This document shows positions 1-6,578 of a DNA stretch of 7,795 bases, one piece after another. Position 1 is the first letter of the stretch. Each line of letters opens with the position of its first letter. The notes beneath the pieces were generated by a model. That model had not been told where the DNA came from and did not search any database. It was given only the letters and a program-made list of their open reading frames with translations. The translations under genes were made by a program, and so were the position numbers. This DNA is from Ignavibacteria bacterium UBA5771 (lineage in GTDB: Bacteria > Bacteroidota > Ignavibacteria > Kapaibacteriales > UBA2268): assembly GCA_002418685.1 (NCBI GenBank), contig DIEP01000047.1, forward strand, positions 1 through 7,795, read 5' to 3'.

Positions 1-1
1 C

Positions 2-892
2 TTTGAAAAAGAATTTCCAAATTATGAAATATGGTGGCTGACATTGACACCGGATGTATTGCCATCATCAATTGATAAAATCCTACAATTTAATTTAGAA
101 AATATTCTTTGGCTCAAGGAATTGCATTTTGATTGGCTTATTAATCTTGATAAAGATCCGCATGCTTGCTCGCTTGCTTTGAGCATCTCAGCAAATAAAA
201 AATCAGGGTTTATTTTAAAAAATGGAAAACCTGCTCCAATTGATAATGTCGCAGAACATAAATTTTATACAGGAATATTTGACGATTATAGTAAAAATAA
301 TACAAAATCATATTTAGAGGAAATTTTTGAAATACTTGGCTGGGAATTCAATGGCGAAGAATATATCCTTGAGAAATCAAATAATTACTCATTCGAGATT
401 CCCAATAATGGTGCAAAAATAATTGGATTGAATACAGGTTGTGGTGCTAGATGGTCCTCGCGCCTTTGGTCAGAAGATAATTGGGCGGAACTTATTCGCT
501 TAATCCAAAATCACGGATATTTCCCTTTATTATTAGGTGGGGAAGCTGAGGATAAGAGAAATTTGTCTTTACACAAGCGAACTAATGCTTCTTATCTTGG
601 ATATTTTCCATTACAAAAATTCATTTCGCTGCTCTCAAATGTTGATTTACTTGTCACTGGTGTGACGATGGCTCTGCATTTGGGTATAGGATTAAAAAAG
701 AAAATAGTATTATTCAATAATATTTTCAATCCAAATGAGTTCGAATTATATGGGAGAGGTGTAATTGTCCAACCTGAAAAAGAATGTAAATGCTATTTTC
801 AACCAAAATGTATAAATCCTGAATACTTTTGCATGGATTATATATATCCCGAAGTGGTATTTAATGAAATAGAAAAAGTTTTAAAAAGTTAA
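2..892 (+). CDS. GT9 (heptosyltransferase-like) glycosyltransferase, 5' end cut by window edge
   Basis: Glycosyltransferase family 9 enzymes, typified by the ADP-heptose:LPS heptosyltransferases, transfer sugars from a nucleotide donor to LPS core or other surface glycans at the inner face of the cytoplasmic membrane. The frame is open from base 2 (reading FEKEFPNYEIWWLT), which matches the family's N-terminal half, so the true start lies outside the window; the TTG at 44 is internal. Counting from the first visible codon, about 296 residues remain and perhaps 50-60 are missing compared with a usual 340-350. Visible hallmarks are WLINLD near 45, the donor-domain loop GLNTGCGARW (about 142-151), PLLLGG (about 175-180), and TGVTMALHLG (about 219-228), which occupies the place of the family's T/S-G-x-x-H motif. 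The C-terminus carries four clustered cysteines (about 262, 264, 270, 277), unusual for characterised heptosyltransferases. The sugar and acceptor cannot be told from sequence. pepT follows after 14 nt, so co-transcription is possible. Confidence 0.85.
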   Translation, partial: FEKEFPNYEIWWLTLTPDVLPSSIDKILQFNLENILWLKELHFDWLINLDKDPHACSLALSISANKKSGFILKNGKPAPIDNVAEHKFYTGIFDDYSKNNTKSYLEEIFEILGWEFNGEEYILEKSNNYSFEIPNNGAKIIGLNTGCGARWSSRLWSEDNWAELIRLIQNHGYFPLLLGGEAEDKRNLSLHKRTNASYLGYFPLQKFISLLSNVDLLVTGVTMALHLGIGLKKKIVLFNNIFNPNEFELYGRGVIVQPEKECKCYFQPKCINPEYFCMDYIYPEVVFNEIEKVLKS

Positions 893-906
893 TTATAGAT
901 ATAGTT

Positions 907-2163
907 ATGAATGAAAATGTCCTTGACAAATTCTTAAGATATGCAAAAATCGATACTCGATCAAGCGAGGAATCCGAAACGACTCCAAGCACTCAAAAGC
1001 AATTCAATTTAGCTAATTTATTAGTCAAAGAATTGAAGGAAATGGGTATAAAAGATGCTGAGATTGACGAACATTGCTATATTATGGCAACTATCCCTTC
1101 AAATTTGCCAAATAATCATCCTGCACACAGCAAAGTTCCACGAATTGGATTAGTGGCACATGTGGATACATCTCCCGATGTCACTGCGGAAAATGTAAAT
1201 CCACAAATTATAGAAAATTATCAGGGCGGGGATATTGTGCTTCCCGCAGACCCGACAGTTGTAATTCGTCAAGCAGAAAATCCTGCACTACAAAAATATT
1301 GCATCGGACATAAACTTGTCACAACCGATGGAACAACACTACTTGGTGCTGATGATAAAGCAGGCGTAGCAGCAATTATGAAACTTGCTGAAATTTTAGT
1401 AAATAATCCAAATATTCCTCATGGTGATATTCGCATTGGATTTACACCTGACGAAGAAATTGGTCAGGGCACAAAATACTTTGATTTAAAGAAATTTGGT
1501 TGCCAATATGCCTATACTGTTGATGGTGAAATGCCCGGCGAACTAAATAAAGAAACATTTTCTGCAAATTCAGGCTTAATCAAAATTAAAGGACGTGATA
1601 TACATCCCGGTTCAGCGAAAAATATAATGGTAAATGCAGCAAGAGTTGCATCGGAGATCGTTGCTCGTTTCCCGAAATATATGTCTCCCGAAACAACAGA
1701 AGGATATGAACCTTATATCCACCCACATTCAATGCAGGGCGATGTTGCAAGTGCTACAATTCATATTTTATTTCGCGATTTCAAAACTGAAGGACTCGAT
1801 TTGCAAAAGAAAATTGTTGAAAACATTATTGATGAAGTAAGAAAGCTCTATCCACGTGCAAGCATTGAGCTTGAAGTAAAGGAGCAATACCGCAATATGT
1901 CGGATACACTTGAAAAGCATCCCATCGTTCTCGATACACTTTGGGAAGCTGCGGACCGAACAGGAGTGCAACCTTATTGGAACCCAATTCGAGGTGGAAC
2001 AGATGGTTCACGTTTGTCTGAAATGGGATTGCCAACCCCTAATATTTATAATGGTGGGCAAAATTTCCATAGCCGAACAGAATGGCTATCAGTAAATGCA
2101 CTCGAAAAAACAGTCGACACCCTTGTTGCTTTGGTGCAAATTTGGGTAGAAAAATACTCGTAA
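907..2163 (+). CDS. pepT: Peptidase T (tripeptide aminopeptidase), M20B family
   Basis: Cytosolic dinuclear-zinc aminopeptidase that releases the N-terminal residue from tripeptides, a late step in peptide catabolism. The 418 residues fit the family (E. coli PepT is about 408). All expected metal and catalytic residues are present: His85 and Asp87 in VAHVDTSPD, bridging Asp149 in LLGADDKAG, catalytic Glu183 with ligand Glu184 in TPDEEIGQG, Asp206 in YTVDGEMPGE, and His388 in GGQNFHSRTEW. The inserted dimerisation domain spans roughly 215-335 and holds the conserved RDIHPGSAKN segment (His233). IRGGTDGSRLS at 361-371 is also a PepT signature. The ATG at 907 is the natural start, giving the typical LDKFLRYAKIDTRS opening; no Shine-Dalgarno sequence precedes it. 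Its 14-nt spacing from the GT9 gene suggests read-through transcription, although the functions are unrelated. The gene looks intact. Confidence 0.97.
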   Translation: MNENVLDKFLRYAKIDTRSSEESETTPSTQKQFNLANLLVKELKEMGIKDAEIDEHCYIMATIPSNLPNNHPAHSKVPRIGLVAHVDTSPDVTAENVNPQIIENYQGGDIVLPADPTVVIRQAENPALQKYCIGHKLVTTDGTTLLGADDKAGVAAIMKLAEILVNNPNIPHGDIRIGFTPDEEIGQGTKYFDLKKFGCQYAYTVDGEMPGELNKETFSANSGLIKIKGRDIHPGSAKNIMVNAARVASEIVARFPKYMSPETTEGYEPYIHPHSMQGDVASATIHILFRDFKTEGLDLQKKIVENIIDEVRKLYPRASIELEVKEQYRNMSDTLEKHPIVLDTLWEAADRTGVQPYWNPIRGGTDGSRLSEMGLPTPNIYNGGQNFHSRTEWLSVNALEKTVDTLVALVQIWVEKYS

Positions 2164-2194
2164 AATGATGAATTTGTGTCATAATCCACATTTC

Positions 2195-2223
2195 GTTCAT
2201 TCTTCGATTTGTTCGTAATGAAC
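2195..2223. repeat. Weak inverted repeat after pepT
   Basis: GTTCATT (2195-2201) and AATGAAC (2217-2223) form a perfect 7-bp stem around a 15-nt loop, about 30 nt after the pepT stop codon. The stem is AT-rich, the loop is large and no T-run follows, so it is at best a transcript-end stabilising structure and may be chance. Confidence 0.3.
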
Positions 2224-2243
2224 CATTAAATTATCATTCAAAA

Positions 2244-2272
2244 ATAGCCCACAATTTTTAATAGTGGGCTAT
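2244..2272 (-). terminator. Intrinsic terminator between converging genes
   Basis: ATAGCCCAC (2244-2252) pairs perfectly with GTGGGCTAT (2264-2272) around an 11-nt AT-only loop. On the - strand the stem runs straight into TTTTT followed by G (the complement of the A run at 2240-2244), the classical intrinsic-terminator shape; on the + strand no T-run follows. It therefore best serves transcripts arriving from the MqnA-like gene, but lies 80 nt past the pepT stop and could also help end pepT mRNA. Confidence 0.65.
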
Positions 2273-2293
2273 GAACATACAATTTCAATACAC

Positions 2294-2311
2294 ACAGACG
2301 GGTGCGTCTGT
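2294..2311. repeat. GC-rich palindrome, possible dispersed repeat unit
   Basis: ACAGACG (2294-2300), tetraloop GGTG, CGTCTGT (2305-2311): a perfect 7-bp stem noticeably richer in G+C than its surroundings. No T-run follows on either strand, so it is not an obvious terminator. Compact palindromes of this kind in intergenic DNA are often REP-like repeats; only one copy is visible here, so this is a guess. Confidence 0.35.
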
Positions 2312-2420
2312 TATATGAAAATATTAACCGCATTGCGTATATGCCGTGTCAACAGGAACACTAATAAACTTCATTTATTTAATTGATTTGTATGTGTATA
2401 ATAATCTGATATGAAGAGTA

Positions 2421-2582
2421 TTACTGATTTATATAGTTATATCTGATATAGAATTTATCAGGTGAGGAGTTTGTAAAAGTTTTGATTAATACTCTGCTAG
2501 TATAATAATGAGACTTCTTTACAATTTCATTCTCGGGATAATTAGTAATTTCAGATATATAAAATTCATTTTCAAAAAAAAT
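2421..2582 (-). other. In-frame open stretch directly beyond the MqnA-like stop codon
   Basis: On the - strand the codons after the TAA of the MqnA-like gene stay open, in the same frame, for 53 codons until a TAA at 2421-2423. The translation starts IFFENEFYISEITNYPEN and ends YIRYNYINQ, with a mixed composition that looks fairly protein-like. There is no ATG, GTG or TTG in this frame within the stretch, so it has no ordinary start of its own. A run of eight T's follows the stop by one base. It could be a decayed coding remnant, a C-terminal extension cut off by a stop codon, or chance in AT-rich DNA. I assign no function. Confidence 0.2.
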
Positions 2583-3350
2583 TTATTCAGCAATATGACT
2601 ATCCGAAAGCAGAGTTAAATAATTTAGTTGAAATAATAATTCCAAAGTATCATCGATTGCTTTTTCAAGTTCAGGTGAAAATTGCCATTGGATTAATCCC
2701 TGCCTTTCATAAGATATCGCACCTCTATGATAATGTTCGTGAATCACTTGGGGATTTGGCAAATCTTTCAATATCAATTCCTGCGTAATCTTTTTCATTA
2801 ATTCCACATCTGCTGATTCCGAAATTACCCAGAATGCAAGGGGCATTGCAAAATTAAAATTATCACTCCATTCTTCAGTCAAATCCATTGTGCTTGGATA
2901 TTCAATATTTTCTTCATAAGAAAGCTCAGCATCAAAAGAAATTGAAGATTTCATTGCTTCTTTTGGTAGTTCTACTAATTTAATACCAAAATCATACTTT
3001 TCATCATAAATTATTTTTGTAGCAATCGCGAGAAAAGAATCTTTATCGGGTGCTGCTATTTTTTTTAATTCAATTAAATCTTCTTTAAATGAAATTGTGG
3101 CAAGGCGTGAGAATCCAAGTGCGCTTATGCAAGTGGTTGGAAGCATACGAAATGGTTCAGTTTCGAGAAGTTTCCCATAATTTAAGGGATTCATTATTGA
3201 AAGATCGACTGATTTATTTAACAAAAGCTGAGGTATATCTTTTTCTTTCGCATAGATTAGCTCAAGATTATACTTATTCTTTGCTGCATCAATATTCGCG
3301 ATTAAATTATTTATATATTTGCCTTCTGGCACAGCAATTTTTATCGACAT
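2583..3350 (-). CDS. MqnA/MqnD-fold (VitK2_biosynth-type) protein, divergent, function unknown
   Basis: The 255-residue protein resembles the periplasmic-binding-like fold of MqnA, the chorismate dehydratase of the futalosine route to menaquinone. Matching features are VDLSIMNPLNYGKL (about 48-61), the central LPTTCISALGFSRLATISF (70-88), the helix start DSFLAIATKII (104-114), MDLTEEW followed by MPLAFWV (155-175), which mirrors the family's DLGxxW...LPFVFAxW, and the C-terminal ISYERQGLIQWQF (212-224). It lacks the usual YLNxxP motif near the N-terminus (here AVPEGKYINN), where a catalytic Asn is expected, so chorismate dehydratase activity is doubtful. There is no signal peptide, suggesting a cytosolic protein. 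The ATG at 3350 is supported by AAGGAA seven nt upstream. The gene follows the RNA methyltransferase by 11 nt and is very probably translated from the same mRNA. Alternatives are a ligand-binding relative of MqnD or of phosphonate-type binding proteins. Confidence 0.6.
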   Translation of the reverse strand: MSIKIAVPEGKYINNLIANIDAAKNKYNLELIYAKEKDIPQLLLNKSVDLSIMNPLNYGKLLETEPFRMLPTTCISALGFSRLATISFKEDLIELKKIAAPDKDSFLAIATKIIYDEKYDFGIKLVELPKEAMKSSISFDAELSYEENIEYPSTMDLTEEWSDNFNFAMPLAFWVISESADVELMKKITQELILKDLPNPQVIHEHYHRGAISYERQGLIQWQFSPELEKAIDDTLELLFQLNYLTLLSDSHIAE

Positions 3351-3357
3351 ATATTAT

Positions 3358-3363
3358 TTCCTT
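3358..3363 (-). promoter_or_regulatory. Shine-Dalgarno site of the MqnA-like gene, overlapping the upstream stop codon
   Basis: On the - strand the sequence reads TAAGGAAATAATATATG: the methyltransferase stop codon TAA (3364-3362) shares its two A's with the AAGGAA element, which sits 7 nt before the ATG. It is the only clear Shine-Dalgarno sequence in the window and fixes the start at 3350. The overlap suggests that ribosomes finishing the methyltransferase restart on this gene. Confidence 0.7.
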
Positions 3364-3913
3364 ATTGTTTATTATTATTTATATATTTCCAAGTCTTGAG
3401 TGCTTCAAAAGCTACTATTCCTGCTGCAACGCTAACATTCAAGGAGTGCTTCATTCCATTCATTGGTATTTCTATAGCATCATCGCATTTGGCAAGGATT
3501 GCGTCATCAATACCTGAAATCTCATTTCCGAGAATTAAGACGAGTGGAAAATCATTTATTTGCAAAGTATCATAAGAGCGTTTTTTATCAGTCAATTCAA
3601 CTGCAATGACGATTTTGCCTTTAGCTTTTTCTTTATCAATAGCGTCAAAAATATTCTTTTCATAATACCAAGGAACAGTTTCATCGGCTCCGAGTGCTGT
3701 TTTGGATATTTCATCTCTTGGCGGGTGAGGAGTGAAACCGCACAGTATTAAATTTTCAAGAAGAGCAGCGTCAGCTGTGCGAAAGATCGATCCAACATTA
3801 TAAAGACTACGAATATTATGAAGCATAAGACTAATCGGATTACGCTGAATTGAGAGAGATGCTTCTTTGGAAAGCCGCTCAGCTAATATTTCACCGTGGA
3901 GTAATTTTTTCAT
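3362..3913 (-). CDS. SpoU/TrmH-family (SPOUT) RNA methyltransferase
   Basis: Cytosolic S-adenosylmethionine-dependent methyltransferase of the trefoil-knot SpoU/TrmH class, which 2'-O-methylates ribose in tRNA or rRNA. All three class motifs are present in 183 residues: motif 1 NIRSLYNVGSIFRTADA (33-49) with Asn33, Arg35 and the RNA-handling Arg45; motif 2 LVLILGNEISGID (124-136) with the Asn130-Glu131 pair; motif 3 IEIPMNGMKHSLNVSVAAGI (147-166), which makes the knot and cofactor pocket. KTALGADETVPW (71-82) is typical of short TrmH-like proteins. It lacks an extra N-terminal RNA-binding domain such as the L30-like one of RlmB/TsnR, so the RNA target cannot be named. The ATG at 3913 has no Shine-Dalgarno sequence. 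The 147-bp gap to khtU could carry its own promoter, though I see no convincing one. The MqnA-like gene follows after 11 nt. Confidence 0.93.
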   Translation of the reverse strand: MKKLLHGEILAERLSKEASLSIQRNPISLMLHNIRSLYNVGSIFRTADAALLENLILCGFTPHPPRDEISKTALGADETVPWYYEKNIFDAIDKEKAKGKIVIAVELTDKKRSYDTLQINDFPLVLILGNEISGIDDAILAKCDDAIEIPMNGMKHSLNVSVAAGIVAFEALKTWKYINNNKQ

Positions 3914-4060
3914 AAAGTAAAAATAATAAATTTAAAGATATATGTAAACGAAATTGACATTCGGAAAATTAATTAAAATCATCATTTCTATCAAGCTATC
4001 AATTTATATGTAGAAGAACAACATTTGATAACGCAGGAATACTGTTTGATATATCTTCAA

Positions 4061-5215
4061 TTATTTTTTTTCAATAACGGGTCGTTTCTTTTTAATAATC
4101 TTATCGGCAAATGTGGAAAAAAGTATTCCGAAAACTGATAAAGTCAATGTGTAAATTGCTGATAAAGGATAAATTACATCAGGAACAGTTTTTAAAATTG
4201 CAATCGAAAATTCGCCTCGTGAAATTATACTTAATCCTGCAAGTTTCGATCGGCGCGAGGATAATCCCCACAATTTGCCACCGAAATATCCTGTTAAATA
4301 TTTCCCAATTATTGATGCTATTACAATTATTAATAAAGTGGATATAAAAGATAAATCTGGGAATGGCTTGGAAATAACAACCGCACCAAATGTTAAGAAA
4401 AACAAAGCAATCGCGAAATCTCGAATTGGCAATAGCATCTTTTCAAATTCAAACGATTTGCCCGTTTCAGCAATAAATATTCCAAATAAAAATGATCCTA
4501 ATGCCTCCGAAAGATGCAAATGGTATGTTAAACCTGCAAATAGCAACATTCCGCTCAAGACAAATATTACAACAATTTCATCTGATATATAAAGCGAAAT
4601 AAAATTACCGATTTTCTTTGCAAATAATTTAGAGATTAGAATTATTACGGCAAAAGCGGCTGCGATTTTCAGAAATATCGTTAAAAAATTGAGAATTGTA
4701 GGGTCAGAGTTAGTCGAAAAACCTGTAATGACAGCAAGCAGAATTGGTGCAAAAATATCTTCAAATACCATCAATGATAAAATTAAATCTGTTTCGGGAT
4801 TTGCAATTCTCCTTTTATCGATAATGATTTTAGTTGTTATTGCTGAGGAGCTTGCAAATGTAATTCCTGCAATTCCAAATGAATTCTGAAAATTATAATC
4901 TAATAAAATTAAAATTCCAAAAATAACAAAAAAGTTAAAAAATATATCGATTAACCCCGTTTTATAAATTTTCTTGGATGATTTAATAACTTTTTCTATG
5001 TTAAAATCCATTCCAATATAGAAGAAAAGGATAATTAAACCGAACTGGAAGATTGGTTCGGATATTTTTTCAATATCGATAAAAAATGAAACCAGAATAC
5101 CCGCAAAGATATAAAACAAAGTGACAGGCAATTTAACGGCTTTTCCAATTGTATTTGCAAGGAGCAAGACAATCCCAGAAATTCCAACAACGAGGATTAG
5201 ATTCAGACTATTCAT
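4061..5215 (-). CDS. khtU: K+/H+ antiporter membrane subunit, CPA2 family (KhtU-like)
   Basis: Integral inner-membrane monovalent cation/proton antiporter of the Na_H_Exchanger/CPA2 superfamily. The 384 residues are almost wholly hydrophobic helices, fitting a core of about 12-13 transmembrane segments without a C-terminal cytosolic RCK domain. The ion-binding region is recognisable: ASSSAITTKIIID (120-132) at the unwound crossing helix, and VFEDIFAPIL (150-159) with the acidic pair Glu152-Asp153 in the place of the transport carboxylates. SRGEFSIAI (332-340) is the conserved late-helix motif of CPA2 exchangers. The ATG overlaps the end of khtT by 8 nt (ATGAATAG), indicating translational coupling to a separate regulatory subunit, exactly the KhtT-KhtU arrangement of Bacillus subtilis, where the pair exports K+/NH4+ in exchange for H+. 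Ion selectivity is inferred from that arrangement and could also be Na+. The product ends in a lysine-rich tail. Confidence 0.85.
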   Translation of the reverse strand: MNSLNLILVVGISGIVLLLANTIGKAVKLPVTLFYIFAGILVSFFIDIEKISEPIFQFGLIILFFYIGMDFNIEKVIKSSKKIYKTGLIDIFFNFFVIFGILILLDYNFQNSFGIAGITFASSSAITTKIIIDKRRIANPETDLILSLMVFEDIFAPILLAVITGFSTNSDPTILNFLTIFLKIAAAFAVIILISKLFAKKIGNFISLYISDEIVVIFVLSGMLLFAGLTYHLHLSEALGSFLFGIFIAETGKSFEFEKMLLPIRDFAIALFFLTFGAVVISKPFPDLSFISTLLIIVIASIIGKYLTGYFGGKLWGLSSRRSKLAGLSIISRGEFSIAILKTVPDVIYPLSAIYTLTLSVFGILFSTFADKIIKKKRPVIEKK

Positions 5216-5699
5216 TCAAGTTAAATTCTTTCTTAAAATATTCTGTTCTATCTATTGTGCCAACAATTACCAGCGTATCACCTTCTTTGATAATTTCTGT
5301 CGGTCCCAGGTTTAAAATAATATTTTTATCTCGAATTATTGCAATAATCGTAATACCCGTTTTTTTCCGAATTTGATTTTCTTCAATTGAGCGATTTGTT
5401 AATTTATTATTTTTAGGGACATCCACCCATTCAATAGATAATTTCGAGAGGATAAGTTCTCTTTGCTTCTCTTGTTCGGGTTTGAAATATGTTCCCATTA
5501 AAATAGAGCCAATCAAACTTGCATCTTCTTCTGTAAGTTCAAGGTCATAAATTGAGTCTTCATCTTCATCTTCATTTTCATAAATAAAAAGCTCACGCTT
5601 TCCCGTCAAATGTATGATAACTCTCAGGATTTGATTATAAGATGTTCTGACAGTAAACTTTTTCCCTATGCCGGGCAAATCTGCTTCTTTAAAGTCCAT
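5208..5699 (-). CDS. khtT: Regulatory subunit of K+/H+ antiporter with RCK_C/TrkA-C domain (KhtT-like)
   Basis: Soluble cytosolic regulator of the KhtU exchanger. The 163 residues match KhtT in length (about 165 in B. subtilis) and layout. A small N-terminal beta domain opens with MDFKEADLPGIGKKF (1-15), the family's signature start. An acidic stretch ENEDEDED (41-48) and a helical linker (about 55-85) follow. The C-terminal RCK_C domain covers about 88-155, with SIEENQIRKKTGITIIAIIR (104-123) and EIIKEGDTLVIVGT (135-148). In B. subtilis KhtT this domain dimerises and binds cyclic di-AMP, which together with pH controls the antiporter; whether that holds here is inference. No Shine-Dalgarno sequence precedes the ATG at 5699. 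It lies 50 nt downstream of uppP and overlaps khtU by 8 nt. The acidic stretch is encoded by a short hexanucleotide repeat. Confidence 0.88.
   Translation of the reverse strand: MDFKEADLPGIGKKFTVRTSYNQILRVIIHLTGKRELFIYENEDEDEDSIYDLELTEEDASLIGSILMGTYFKPEQEKQRELILSKLSIEWVDVPKNNKLTNRSIEENQIRKKTGITIIAIIRDKNIILNLGPTEIIKEGDTLVIVGTIDRTEYFKKEFNLNE
5558..5581. repeat. Short hexanucleotide repeat inside khtT
   Basis: Three perfect copies of CTTCAT (5558-5575) plus one TTTCAT copy (5576-5581) read on the - strand as alternating Glu/Asp codons, giving the acidic stretch at KhtT residues 41-48. Gain or loss of a unit would change length by two residues without shifting frame. Confidence 0.6.
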
Positions 5700-5749
5700 A
5701 TTATTTTATTAATTAAATATCAAAAATAAGAATATTTATGAAATTAACA

Positions 5750-6544
5750 TTAAAAAAGGAAAAATAGAAGGACTATCACACCGAGAACAATTCGATAATA
5801 TCCGAAAACTTTGAAATCTCTCGTGCTAATAAATTTCATAAACGCCGCCACAACGAAATATGCAACAATGAATGAAACTGCAAATCCGACAGCAATAAGC
5901 AAATATTCATTTCCCGTCAGATGCATCCCGTGTTTGTAGAGCGAATAAACAGAGGCGGCAAGCATTGTGGGAATAGCAAGGAAAAATGAATATTCTGCTG
6001 AAACAATTCTCGAGCAGCCAAGCAACATAGCGCCGATAATCGTTGCAGCCGAACGCGAAGTGCCCGGGATCATTGCAAGAGACTGAATCAAACCGATAAA
6101 AATTGCAGTCGAATAACTTAATTGTGCGATTGATGTGATTTTTGCATTCCTTTTCTTTGATTCAATTATCAAAAGAATTATCCCCCCAATTAATAAAGCA
6201 GTAGCCACGACGAAAGGATTAAAAAGATTCTCTTCAACTATTCCACCAAGTGTTCCACCAATTAGAATAGCAGGCAGGACACCGATAATTGTCTTTTTCC
6301 AGATATCAATTGTTTCTGCACGCTTGGATTCGTCTCCTATGAATGGATTAAGCCGATTGCGATAGAGGACAATGATTGCAAGTATTGCACCAAATTGAAT
6401 AACTATATCAAATGTCATTTCAAAGTTTTTCGAAAAGCCAATGAATTGATTGACCAATATTAAATGACCTGTGGATGAGATTGGGAGGAATTCTGTGAAA
6501 CCTTCGACAATTCCGAGAATTATTGCTTTTAACAAATCAATCAT
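5750..6544 (-). CDS. uppP: Undecaprenyl-diphosphatase (UppP/BacA family)
   Basis: Integral membrane phosphatase that converts undecaprenyl diphosphate to undecaprenyl phosphate, recycling the lipid carrier for peptidoglycan and surface-glycan assembly; overexpression of this family gives bacitracin resistance. The 264 residues match the usual 260-275. The first active-site region is EGFTEFLPISSTGHL (14-28), with the Glu14-x3-Glu18 pair, Ser23-Ser24 and His27; the second is MIPGTSRSAATI (158-169), with the essential Arg164. About eight hydrophobic segments are visible. The ATG at 6544 gives the standard IDLLKAIILGIVEG opening; no Shine-Dalgarno sequence precedes it. khtT follows after 50 nt in the same direction, so the two may share a transcript, while the 208-bp upstream gap probably holds the promoter. 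The gene looks intact. Confidence 0.97.
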   Translation of the reverse strand: MIDLLKAIILGIVEGFTEFLPISSTGHLILVNQFIGFSKNFEMTFDIVIQFGAILAIIVLYRNRLNPFIGDESKRAETIDIWKKTIIGVLPAILIGGTLGGIVEENLFNPFVVATALLIGGIILLIIESKKRNAKITSIAQLSYSTAIFIGLIQSLAMIPGTSRSAATIIGAMLLGCSRIVSAEYSFFLAIPTMLAASVYSLYKHGMHLTGNEYLLIAVGFAVSFIVAYFVVAAFMKFISTRDFKVFGYYRIVLGVIVLLFFLF

Positions 6545-6578
6545 AAAAATGTAATGTTATATTTCAAAAAAATATTGT

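Larger units (their letters stand above)
2164..2582. other. Gene-poor convergent intergenic region with several hairpins
   Basis: About 420 bases separate the converging pepT and MqnA-like genes. I see no convincing independent gene. The stretch holds three inverted repeats (2195-2223, 2244-2272, 2294-2311), a direct repeat ATCTGATAT at 2404-2412 and 2441-2449, and, on the - strand, an open frame of 53 codons directly after the MqnA-like stop codon (2421-2582). The only good - strand terminator lies about 310 nt beyond that stop codon, so most of the region is probably transcribed as a long 3' tail of the - strand operon. That last point is inferred from terminator position. Confidence 0.6.

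Noticed and set aside
44..46. TTG as the start of the GT9 gene
   Set aside because: The frame stays open to base 2 and the upstream residues (EKEFPNYEIWWLT) match the family, so the TTG is internal.
1634..2095. Several 60-70 codon open frames on both strands inside pepT
   Set aside because: All lie within an intact, motif-complete pepT and show no family features.
2315..2386. 23-codon + strand ORF (MKILTALRIC...)
   Set aside because: No Shine-Dalgarno sequence, very short, and directly after a palindrome; no evidence that it is a gene.
2460..2469. AGGTGAGGAG, a strong Shine-Dalgarno-like string on the + strand
   Set aside because: No usable start codon with an open frame follows at a suitable distance.
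3089..3517. 142-codon + strand open frame
   Set aside because: It lies antisense across the well-supported MqnA-like and methyltransferase genes and its translation is low-complexity with no recognisable motif; a shadow frame.
3954..3982. TTGACA on the + strand as a -35 box
   Set aside because: No acceptable -10 element at proper spacing and no + strand gene downstream.
3988..4003. Tandem CTATCAAG/CTATCAAT between khtU and the methyltransferase gene
   Set aside because: Only two short copies in AT-rich DNA with no associated structure; probably chance.
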